Source of the DNA: a virus | Length of the DNA stretch: 26,560 bases | IMG/VR virus record: IMGVR_UViG_3300027806_000138 | Location: 1 to 26,560 of that record | Direction: 5' to 3' (one strand) | In this document: positions 6,224 through 13,575 of the stretch, in pieces | Layout: each line of letters begins with the position of its first letter | How positions within the stretch are numbered: the stretch's first letter is position 1 | Translations under genes and position numbers: made by a program | Notes under the pieces: model-generated | Told to the model about the DNA's origin: nothing | What the model saw: only the letters and a program-made list of their open reading frames with translations | Database searches by the model: none

Positions 6224-7582
6224 CTATGCTGGCGGCGTGGTATGAGTGTCGTCGCGGTATGGAGCCTTCTTGATGAGCTTGCACTGAAAGCGGCGAAGGC
6301 CGGGCCCGTCGACCTCCGGCAAGTCTTCCGACTCTGTGACCAGCGCGATGTAATCACTGGTCGGACCGGCGCCGATAACCAGCTCGTGACCGATTGCGAC
6401 GTAATCGCCAGGTAATACCGTCGACGAATCCGCATATCCGATCAGCTCAATACCAGTGGCATTATATCCGTCGAGGATCGTCCGGTAATAACAGATCCGC
6501 TCTGCCTGGCTGCGCTTCATCGGCGGAAGGTTGATCTGTTGCCGGTTCGGTGCCCCGATCTGGTCCTCGAGGTCTTCGTCGTAGTACTCGACCGAAACCT
6601 CCGTCATATACTCGTCATCGAGATCGCGGAAGGTTGCGATATACCCGGTCGGCAATGCCCGTCGATCCTGATTGACCACAGACATCGACCGCGCATTCGA
6701 CTGCGTGAAGGTATGGACGGGATTACTGGTCGACGGATTCAGGATGGAATTATCGAGGACCGGTAGAAAGACGATGCTCTGTCCCGTGTCCTGCCAATAC
6801 GTGCAACCAGTCTGACAGACAACGGAAAGCGCCGTCACGAGATCAACGCCAGCCGTGAACGCTGCGTGACACTCGAACCGCTTGATCGTCTGAGATCCCC
6901 AGCTGATCGTCTGATCGCAGTAGTCGCGCCACACGACCCAGCTTGGCCAGTCGATGCGGGTAAGCAGACCGGCACGCTTGAGCAGATCGGCGGCGACTCG
7001 AGCCGGATTGGTCGAGTAGCTTCCGCTATCCGTCACTGTTCCTGAGCTGTTATAGTTCGCGATCTTCAGGCACTCGAAGATGCCCCGGAATTTATCCGGC
7101 CGCTCCTCGACGGATTGCAAGCTGTCGAGAAGGACCTCGACATATGCCGTTCCGGAGTAGGTAGGCGATGTAGGGAAGAATTGCGGAGTGCCCTGATTCG
7201 CGTCGCCCGTACCTGTCGAGAATGTACCGGGATGAAACTTGTATCCTGGCGTCGTCGAGGACCCACTGGCGGTCAGCGTCTGGCCAGCGTAATACGCTTC
7301 AACGACGCCATTCCACGGCCCTTCGCCCAGTGCCGTGATGAACTTGAGCGCAGGCGGAGGTCCAGAGGAATAGTTATACTCAACCAGATTACCGGCGACC
7401 ACGTGCTGACCATAGGCGACGGCCAGCGTTGCACCCTCGTCGACTTGCATCTCTTGCAAGGTCGCGGGATCGCCCGGAGGGTCAGGCGCGGGCCCACTGC
7501 CGCCGCTGTCACTCCCTCCACCCGGATCGGTCCACGGGTCAATCGGATTGTAGTCTTCGTAACCTGCGTTCGTATTAGCCAT
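6224..7582 (-). CDS. Tail tip hub protein (gpJ-like core)
   Basis: A 452-residue protein with an ATG overlapping the stop of the previous gene by eight bases (ATGGCTAA). Residues 17-40 form a Pro/Gly/Ser-rich linker (PGGGSDSGGSGPAPDPPGD). The following part, VDEGATLAVAYGQHVVAGNLV...LKFITALGEGPWNGVVEAYYAGQ (about 48-101), matches the start of gpJ-type tail-tip attachment proteins, where a 'YG...V.G' strand is followed by 'ALGEGP..G' and 'Y..G'. NPARVAADLLKRAGL resembles the NPA...DLL segment in the same family. It lacks the long C-terminal host-specificity region of lambda gpJ, which suits a phage whose receptor-binding part is carried by the separate giant fibre. Probable role: baseplate hub closing the tail tube. 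This is moderately secure from motifs plus position. Confidence 0.72.
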   Translation of the reverse strand: MANTNAGYEDYNPIDPWTDPGGGSDSGGSGPAPDPPGDPATLQEMQVDEGATLAVAYGQHVVAGNLVEYNYSSGPPPALKFITALGEGPWNGVVEAYYAGQTLTASGSSTTPGYKFHPGTFSTGTGDANQGTPQFFPTSPTYSGTAYVEVLLDSLQSVEERPDKFRGIFECLKIANYNSSGTVTDSGSYSTNPARVAADLLKRAGLLTRIDWPSWVVWRDYCDQTISWGSQTIKRFECHAAFTAGVDLVTALSVVCQTGCTYWQDTGQSIVFLPVLDNSILNPSTSNPVHTFTQSNARSMSVVNQDRRALPTGYIATFRDLDDEYMTEVSVEYYDEDLEDQIGAPNRQQINLPPMKRSQAERICYYRTILDGYNATGIELIGYADSSTVLPGDYVAIGHELVIGAGPTSDYIALVTESEDLPEVDGPGLRRFQCKLIKKAPYRDDTHTTPPA

Positions 7583-7817
7583 CGGTATCAGCCTGTTTGT
7601 TCACGTCGAGCTTGATCCGCTCGAGATTCTCGGTAGTGAACGGATCATTCAATACTAGATCGGTCTGCTTCCGCGGATACGTATATATCTGGTCAGCTTG
7701 ATCGCGGGTGAGCCATCCAGTTTTGACGAATAGCTCCACCTGCCTGATCGTAATCAAGCCAGCCTGCCAGCGATTCAATACCAAGCGGTATTGCGGGGTA
7801 ATCGCTATCTCAGCCAT
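7575..7817 (-). CDS. XkdX-like small tail protein
   Basis: An 80-residue protein starting at a TAATG overlap with the preceding gene. Residues 7-44 follow the XkdX pattern of phage tail operons: a helix (QYRLVLNRWQAG), then LITIRQVELFVKTGWLTRDQ, corresponding to 'yy..GLiT.eqVk.FV..GwIT.eqy..I'. The remaining 35 residues are charged and lack a motif. XkdX-type proteins are encoded next to fibre genes and are thought to be minor tail or fibre-attachment components; the mechanism is not settled. The position directly after the fibre and its small partner agrees. The left edge of the GATC-poor segment lies close to its start codon, so the transferred block may have ended within this gene. Confidence 0.7.
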   Translation of the reverse strand: MAEIAITPQYRLVLNRWQAGLITIRQVELFVKTGWLTRDQADQIYTYPRKQTDLVLNDPFTTENLERIKLDVNKQADTDG

Positions 7818-8083
7818 TATGCGCTCTCCTGTTGCGTATCGAGTAGCAGGTCAATCATCAGCTCTGCTGCCTCAAGCCGCTCTGCGACCGTTGGCTCGAT
7901 AATCTGCTGGCCGGTCGGACTTGGCTCGACTGTGATATCGAAGCGCGGCCTAACAGGCCGGTCTTCATCGTCGTATACATAGCCCATCTCAATGTTGAGG
8001 ATGCGCTGTCCTGCCAATTCGGGGCGCAATAAAATGGCCGGTAAATTCGCATCAGGTTCACTAAACACATATGTTTTTTTCAT
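7817..8083 (-). CDS. Small fibre-associated protein, 88 residues
   Basis: Starts at an ATG overlapping the fibre stop (ATGA) and ends at a TAATG shared with the XkdX-like gene, so it is locked between them. It begins MKKTYVFSEPDANLPAILLRPELAGQ and ends in a helix (VAERLEAAELMIDLLLDTQQE), which resembles the short helical tails of many unnamed proteins encoded just behind tail fibres. No catalytic motif, signal peptide or membrane segment is visible. A fibre chaperone or fibre-tip accessory is the likeliest role from context, but this is inference. The whole gene lies in the GATC-poor, AT-richer segment, so it probably travelled together with the fibre C-terminus. Confidence 0.65.
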   Translation of the reverse strand: MKKTYVFSEPDANLPAILLRPELAGQRILNIEMGYVYDDEDRPVRPRFDITVEPSPTGQQIIEPTVAERLEAAELMIDLLLDTQQESA

Positions 8084-11000
8084 GTGGATACGACCCCGCC
8101 ATTACTAGGCTGGCCTGCAATAGTACCAGGATATGTGGATGTGCCTATTCGCAGGGCTGAATTCCAGTTGATGGTATAGGCTTGACCAATAAACGAACCG
8201 CTGGCTGTAGTGTATTGGTCGCCAATAACGCTAGACACACGGTCGGCAGTAATAAACGCACCAGGCGTTCCGGCTGCATTCTGCATTGTAGGCGTGCCAA
8301 CAAACGTGCCGGTCGTGTTGCGAATAGAAAACACGGCAGCATCGGAACAGGCAGTCCAGAAGCGATGATTTGCGGCGACGGTAAAAGAGTTGAGAATATT
8401 TACTACGCTCGCATTTTTAACCCATATGCCATACAAGCCTCCGCCTGCGCCGCCCCAGTAGCAATCTCGCAAATTCAGCCGCGATGAAATCACATCAAGT
8501 CCCGTGATATTAGGCACGGTGCCAAAACTGACGGTATTGAAAAACCACAAACCCACGACATTATCCAATAATGCCACAGATGTCCCAACGAACATTCCTG
8601 ATCCCGCAGTCGTCCACGTGTGAGCAGTGCCGTTGACTGTTTGTGATATCTGAAATGTATTAGCTGCACTATTGATTACATAATACATCCGATACATTTC
8701 AATCCCGGCAGGCATATTAGGTGGCGAGAGATTGAAGAAATAAACGGGCGTTCCGTTGACTAAACCGTGACCAGTTGAATTGATGGTATTGCCGCCAGAT
8801 GTAGTCACGGCAGTTGTCGCGGCTGAATGATACGGCTGAATGACTGTATCTGTAGCAGTAGACGTGCCGCCTGCTATCGTCACCGGCCCCGCTCCTGTGT
8901 ATGATTTGAGGATTAGCCCCTCGGCATATCTCCCACGCGCCAGTTGAATCGTCACCGAATACGCCGACATATCAATACTGGCAACAGTATCAATGGCTTT
9001 TTGCGCCGTCAGAAATGCCCCGGTGCGGCTGCTGGTCAACCCGTCGTTCGTGTCGTTGCCTGTTCTTACGCGGTGAGTGGGAGAGCCTGCCGATGTGGTA
9101 TTGACTGCTGCGCCACTTGGCGTTAAGGAAACAGTAAAAGTCGTTGCGGAAAGCACTGTCACCACGTAATACACAGCCCCTGCAATCAGCGGAGTTGGAA
9201 GAGTGCCGGTCGTGGACAATATAACGGGGTCGCCTGCTTGCAGGTTATGATTGGTTGTTGTCGTCACTACTCCCGGCGACGCATTGCTGATGGTGCAAGT
9301 ACCCAAATCAAAGCCCACATAATACGTGCGATTGGCCGTCAGCGTGGTGCGCCCCCCGCTGCTCGGAGTCGTCCAGCTCAACACGCCAGAGCCGTCTGTG
9401 GTCAATACCTGGTTTGCGCTGCCGGTTGTGCCGGGAAGCGTCAGATTGATACTTGTGGTCACTGCTGACGGAGCGCGAAGAGCCACATAATCCGTGCCGC
9501 CACCAGTCTCGACCAGTCGCAGCTGGTTGGCTGTACCAGTCGCACCCACTGTCAGGTTGTGATTCGTCTTGTCGAACACAAGACCCGCGTCGCCACCAAA
9601 CACGCCGCCATCGTTGAATTGAACTTGCGTATTGCTTCCACCCGGTGCCGCGCTGACCGTGGCCCACTGTACACCTGTTGCCGTGCTTTGAAGGAACTGG
9701 CCGTTGGTGCCGACGCCTCCGCCAGCTGTCAAGGTTCCGGTCAAGATCGCGCTGTTGAGCGTCTTGTTGGAAAGCGTCTGTGATCCAGATAGCGTGGCGA
9801 CCGTGCTATCAATCGCGATCGTAACAGCCGCTGACCCATTGTAACTCGAGCCTGACAAGCCAGTGCCGATCGTGAGCGTATTCAGGTTGCTGCCCAGCGT
9901 GACGCCCGAGATCGTGCTTGCCGCCAACTTACTGACAGCGATCGCGGCCGCCGCATCAATATCAGCATTGACGACACTGGCCGCAGTCAACGTGTTGGCC
10001 CCGGTACGCTTGACAACACCAGTCGTCGATAGGCCGGTAATCGTGTCGCGGCTGATCGATCCGCCCAGGCTGGTCGATGTCCCGGCGATCGTGATCGCAC
10101 TTGCGGCCAGTTTGCTGATCGAGATCGCCGCACTGGCATTGATATCCGCATCGACGATAACCCCGGCGGCGATGGCCGTTGTGATCGAGGTCGACCCACT
10201 GCCCGTCACATCACCCGACAATGTGATCGTCTGATTGGCGGTCAGGTAGGTGTTCGTGTCCACAGACAGCGTACCATCCCCGGCCGATGTCTTCACGAAG
10301 CCATTGCTCGTCAGGTTCGAGATCTTCGAGACCGTCAGGACGTTCGGGATATCATCATCAACCAGACTCCGGAAGGTCGGAGCCGCATCCACTCCAGCTG
10401 ATGGACCGGCAAAGATGCTATTCTTGACCTGCGTGGCAAGTGTTCCGGTCAACGTGCCTGATGATGTAACCGGCGATCCGCTGACAGTGAAGATCGAGGG
10501 TAGGCTCAAGCCAACGCTTGTAACAGTGCCACCGCCGCCACCCGTGATCGTGGTCCACGACAAGACACCATTGCCATCGGTCGTCAGTGCCTGACCATTG
10601 GTCCCATCATCGGTCGGCAAGGTGAAGACGAGGTTCGCGCCAGCCGCCCCGGCCTTGATTGTGGTCGTGTTCGAGTTGGTCGCATTGCGAAGGATCAGTT
10701 CGCCCGTCAGACTTGCACTATTGCCCAGGTCGAGCGAAGTCCCAAGATACAGAGTGCGCGGCTTGACTGCCGTCGTCCCGATGTCCTGCGTGTTGTTCCC
10801 GTCGTATGGACGCCAATGCTTGTCCGTGTTGACGCCCCACGCGGCCGTATTGTTCTGGTAGATGACGAATGGATGATTCGTCTGTGATCCGACGATAGCC
10901 TGGTCAGGTGAGAGACCTGCGATCGTTCCCATTCGAGCCGTCACGCTGTTGGTCGTGTCCGTGACATAGATCGCCGGATTCGCGCCAGCCTTGGAAACGG

Positions 11001-13572
11001 TCAGGGCCTTTGCGCCATCGTCCCAGGTGAAGTTCGCACTTCCGGTCAGAACGTTCGATCCGTCGCCGAATCCGATTCGCGTAGCCGTCAGGCTGACCGA
11101 TGCCGCATCGATGCGCCGCTCTGTCACTCCATCGGACACCCAGTAAAGACCAGTCTGACCTCCGGCATCCTTTGCAAAGAGAAAGCCCGTATTGGCCGGG
11201 GCCGTCACCGGCGATGACTGCTCTTCCATCGCCAGATGCCCGGACAGCTTCTGATACCCGGCGTGAGTCATTGCGTAGTTCTGACTGCCAGTGATCCGGC
11301 TTCCCGAGATGCCCGGAATGGTCGCCGATGCCGCGCCGTTCGTATCGTAGAAGGTCGAGAACTCACGATGGCCAAGCTGGATAAACGGCATCCCGTCTGA
11401 GTGCACGGCCTGACCGTTCGTGTACGATGCCCCCATCGTCTGCACACCGGAGAGCGCGTCAAAGATACCAGCCTGATCCGTTGTCACATAGTCAAATTTG
11501 ATCGGCGTGACGGTTCCACTTGTCGGCGCGATGACCTGGGTCGAGAAGAAGTTCGCATAACTCCCCGCCTTGCATCTGATCCCGTAATCGGTGAATGCTT
11601 CGACGTTGCATCCGATCAGATTGACCCGGCAGTAATTGTCCGTGCCGTCCTCAGCTGTGTTATTACCAAAGAGTCCCCAGGTCGCCGGATTGCCACCGTC
11701 GATACCGTTGCATCCGATCATCGTGACAGATCCGGATCTCACTCGATATGCCGCCTTGTTGTCGGCGACGTTGTGGACGTAGCATCGAATGAGCGTGGTA
11801 TCGTTGCTGCCCCATAGGTCGATACCGTGACCCAGGGCGGTGGACTGCTGATCTACGTCGAGGGCCTCGAGTAGGATCGTAAAAGCCGCATTCGCGCCTG
11901 ACTCGGTCTTGACCGCCGACCCGCCAACATCGTTGAACCGGAGATTGCGAAGCGTGAGATTGAAGACGCCATTGCCGCCAGTGTCGCGGACTCTGATGCC
12001 GTGATTCAACGCTCCGGTCGATGTGCCAACAAAGCCGAAGTTTTCGATCGTGACAGTGTGACTAGTCGCGGTCGTCGTGTCGATGACGATGATCGGCTCA
12101 GGATGGATCGAATGAAATGTCGTTCGCCCTGGCCCGTCGCCTTTCAGGATGACGCGATTCTTGGAATCGAAGACCAAAGGCGATGCCCAGTAATCACCGG
12201 CGGGAACGTATAGCGGCTTGCCAGCCGTGTAAGCATCGTCGAACGCTTCGAGGATTGCGGCCGTATCGTCGTGATAAACGGTCTGAGACGTGACGCTGGT
12301 TCCGGCGGCGTTGGCAAGCGTGAACGTCGATCCGCTGATTGCGCTAACCGTCGTCACGAGATCCACAAAGGGAGTGACCGTCGCGCCGTTTGTATGACTC
12401 GCCGGTGATGTGCCATTGTAGGCCCGGATGACGTTCTGTAGCTGAGTCGATGTCTTGCCGTGGTAATAGACGATCTCATTATTGATCTTTGCCATCCCCG
12501 ATGCGGCAAAGTTGGTCGTGCTGGCAAGAGTGATCGTCGTAACGCTCGAGTTGATCGAGCCGTTCAAGGTCGAGGTCCCGGCGACCGTTCCAGCGCCGAT
12601 GACTCTGATTCCGTGGCCGACCTTCCATCCAGTCGCACTGGCAACGGTCAGCGACGATGAGCCGCTCGAGATCGTGCCGGTCGTCAGTGTGAGGTCGGCC
12701 GCGACTCGGTATTTCGGCGATGCCGCATTCACCCAGTCCGGAGTGATAGAAGTGACAACCGTTCGATCATTAGCGGAATCGTCGGTGACGGCGAACGAAT
12801 CATCGAAGGCCGTGATCATCCTCTGTTGCGTGTAGTCACTGCCAATCTGGACGAGCTGATATGTCGCTGGCGATCCGAGACCGCTGACCCGGCCGATGCT
12901 GGCCGCTGAATCACGTGCCGGGAATCCTCCGAATCGATGCTGGTTGCTTCGACCACTACACCCGCCTGAATCCGTGTAGAGCTTGTTACACGTGGTCAGA
13001 CCACCGCTATACCCGCATTCGGTCCCCTTGAAGACCCAAGGACACTTCGACCCGACTCGGCGATTGGAGAGCGTCGGAGCAAGGTTTACATCGGTCGCAA
13101 CGTCAAGCTCGAGGTACTCTTCCGTGTACCTGGCCCCGGTGACGGTGCCAAACAGGAAGATCAGATCCGTCTCGACGGGCGATGCGCTGACCTCGCCGAT
13201 CAGGATCTTTCGGATCGTCACCTTCGATCCGATGAACATATCCGATCCGGATGCTTCCGTCCGGCCGGCTGATGTCACGTAGTCAATTGCGAAATCGTCG
13301 CGGAATCCGAGATCCCCGTTCTGGAGACGGATCGTCACTCGGCCCTGACCATTGCCGAGTTGACTCACGATCGAGCCGACCGACTTCAATCTTGGGACAT
13401 AGACATCAGGCGATATTAGGCGATAGGTCGTCTCCTGAGTGGCATAGTAAAACGTATCATACGTCCCACCGCCGGCAGGGCGCTCGATTGTGACCGCTTC
13501 AATGACCTCCGGCATCTGCCCCTGATCACTGCTGAGAGTCACCCAGTTTGTAAAAGCCCCTGTTCTCGCCAT
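8080..13572 (-). CDS. Giant tail-tip/fibre fusion: gpL-like domain + beta-helix spike + fibre
   Basis: An 1830-residue protein, ATG with GGAG about nine bases upstream, three bases after the tape measure stop. Residues 1 to about 290 form a lambda gpL-like minor tail domain ending in four cysteines (C177, C186, C195, C205) and NQHRFGGFP; lambda gpL binds an iron-sulphur cluster there. At about 299-433 lies a GAG-LVTTV beta module with a second small module inserted, leading into a pectate-lyase-type beta-helix start (DDTAAILEAFDDAYTAGKPL). The middle has shaft repeats of common fibre types: LTTDGNGVLSWTT and LTTDGSGVLSWTT, two copies of DI.A.AAI..SKLAAS, and NTQVQFNDGGVFGGD. The C-terminus (from about 1408) holds a second beta-helix (GNDTNDGL...AFLTAQKAID) with two more inserted beta modules. 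It probably joins tail tip to receptor recognition in one chain. The C-terminal third has foreign composition. Confidence 0.88.
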   Translation of the reverse strand: MARTGAFTNWVTLSSDQGQMPEVIEAVTIERPAGGGTYDTFYYATQETTYRLISPDVYVPRLKSVGSIVSQLGNGQGRVTIRLQNGDLGFRDDFAIDYVTSAGRTEASGSDMFIGSKVTIRKILIGEVSASPVETDLIFLFGTVTGARYTEEYLELDVATDVNLAPTLSNRRVGSKCPWVFKGTECGYSGGLTTCNKLYTDSGGCSGRSNQHRFGGFPARDSAASIGRVSGLGSPATYQLVQIGSDYTQQRMITAFDDSFAVTDDSANDRTVVTSITPDWVNAASPKYRVAADLTLTTGTISSGSSSLTVASATGWKVGHGIRVIGAGTVAGTSTLNGSINSSVTTITLASTTNFAASGMAKINNEIVYYHGKTSTQLQNVIRAYNGTSPASHTNGATVTPFVDLVTTVSAISGSTFTLANAAGTSVTSQTVYHDDTAAILEAFDDAYTAGKPLYVPAGDYWASPLVFDSKNRVILKGDGPGRTTFHSIHPEPIIVIDTTTATSHTVTIENFGFVGTSTGALNHGIRVRDTGGNGVFNLTLRNLRFNDVGGSAVKTESGANAAFTILLEALDVDQQSTALGHGIDLWGSNDTTLIRCYVHNVADNKAAYRVRSGSVTMIGCNGIDGGNPATWGLFGNNTAEDGTDNYCRVNLIGCNVEAFTDYGIRCKAGSYANFFSTQVIAPTSGTVTPIKFDYVTTDQAGIFDALSGVQTMGASYTNGQAVHSDGMPFIQLGHREFSTFYDTNGAASATIPGISGSRITGSQNYAMTHAGYQKLSGHLAMEEQSSPVTAPANTGFLFAKDAGGQTGLYWVSDGVTERRIDAASVSLTATRIGFGDGSNVLTGSANFTWDDGAKALTVSKAGANPAIYVTDTTNSVTARMGTIAGLSPDQAIVGSQTNHPFVIYQNNTAAWGVNTDKHWRPYDGNNTQDIGTTAVKPRTLYLGTSLDLGNSASLTGELILRNATNSNTTTIKAGAAGANLVFTLPTDDGTNGQALTTDGNGVLSWTTITGGGGGTVTSVGLSLPSIFTVSGSPVTSSGTLTGTLATQVKNSIFAGPSAGVDAAPTFRSLVDDDIPNVLTVSKISNLTSNGFVKTSAGDGTLSVDTNTYLTANQTITLSGDVTGSGSTSITTAIAAGVIVDADINASAAISISKLAASAITIAGTSTSLGGSISRDTITGLSTTGVVKRTGANTLTAASVVNADIDAAAAIAVSKLAASTISGVTLGSNLNTLTIGTGLSGSSYNGSAAVTIAIDSTVATLSGSQTLSNKTLNSAILTGTLTAGGGVGTNGQFLQSTATGVQWATVSAAPGGSNTQVQFNDGGVFGGDAGLVFDKTNHNLTVGATGTANQLRLVETGGGTDYVALRAPSAVTTSINLTLPGTTGSANQVLTTDGSGVLSWTTPSSGGRTTLTANRTYYVGFDLGTCTISNASPGVVTTTTNHNLQAGDPVILSTTGTLPTPLIAGAVYYVVTVLSATTFTVSLTPSGAAVNTTSAGSPTHRVRTGNDTNDGLTSSRTGAFLTAQKAIDTVASIDMSAYSVTIQLARGRYAEGLILKSYTGAGPVTIAGGTSTATDTVIQPYHSAATTAVTTSGGNTINSTGHGLVNGTPVYFFNLSPPNMPAGIEMYRMYYVINSAANTFQISQTVNGTAHTWTTAGSGMFVGTSVALLDNVVGLWFFNTVSFGTVPNITGLDVISSRLNLRDCYWGGAGGGLYGIWVKNASVVNILNSFTVAANHRFWTACSDAAVFSIRNTTGTFVGTPTMQNAAGTPGAFITADRVSSVIGDQYTTASGSFIGQAYTINWNSALRIGTSTYPGTIAGQPSNGGVVST
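8587..8808 (-). repeat. Second HGL/YYV beta module inserted in C-terminal beta-helix
   Basis: Codes for about residues 1589-1662 of the fibre. It has the same order of elements as the module at 9067-9315: a GN.I or GVV strand, H(G/N)L..G.PV, a YYV strand, then TF..S and a T-rich end. It interrupts beta-helix sequence. Boundaries are approximate because they are judged by eye. Confidence 0.5.
9067..9315 (-). repeat. First HNL/YYV beta module inserted in C-terminal beta-helix
   Basis: Codes for about residues 1420-1502 of the fibre. It splits what in many phage fibres is a continuous stretch: ANRTYYV here is followed by about 83 extra residues before RTGNDTNDGL resumes. The extra part (SPGVVTTTTNHNLQAGDPVI...YYVVTVLSATTFTVSLTPSG) is a recognisable free-standing fibre module. 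A related copy is at 8587-8808. Confidence 0.6.
12274..12678 (-). repeat. Copy B of GAG-LVTTV beta module, split by an inserted module
   Basis: Codes for residues 299-433 of the fibre. The two halves of the module (299-332, bases 12577-12678; 404-433, bases 12274-12363) align with the uninterrupted copy in the short tail-tip protein. Between them, bases 12364-12576 code for an inserted unit of about 71 residues (TTITLASTTNFAASGMAKIN...YYHGKT...VIRAYNGTSPASHTNGATV), itself a common phage beta module. The site is right between GAG and DLVTTV. Confidence 0.75.
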
Positions 13573-13575
13573 CTG

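Larger units (their letters stand above)
7750..9744. other. GATC-poor segment (probable acquired fibre cassette)
   Basis: The tetramer GATC is very frequent in the rest of the window (about 14 in bases 1-600 and about 15 in bases 9745-10345). Between the GATC at 7746 and the one at 9745 I find only one, at 8600. The same segment is visibly richer in A and T and uses different codons. It covers the fibre C-terminus from about residue 1277, all of the 88-residue gene and the first codons of the XkdX-like gene. This pattern is consistent with recent acquisition of a host-range cassette. Confidence 0.75.

Noticed and set aside
9863-10234. Hydrophobic 123-codon + strand frame opposite the fibre gene
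   Set aside because: It is antisense to the repetitive fibre shaft, has no ribosome-binding site or operon partner, and its hydrophobicity mirrors the Ser/Thr/Ala-rich codons on the other strand.
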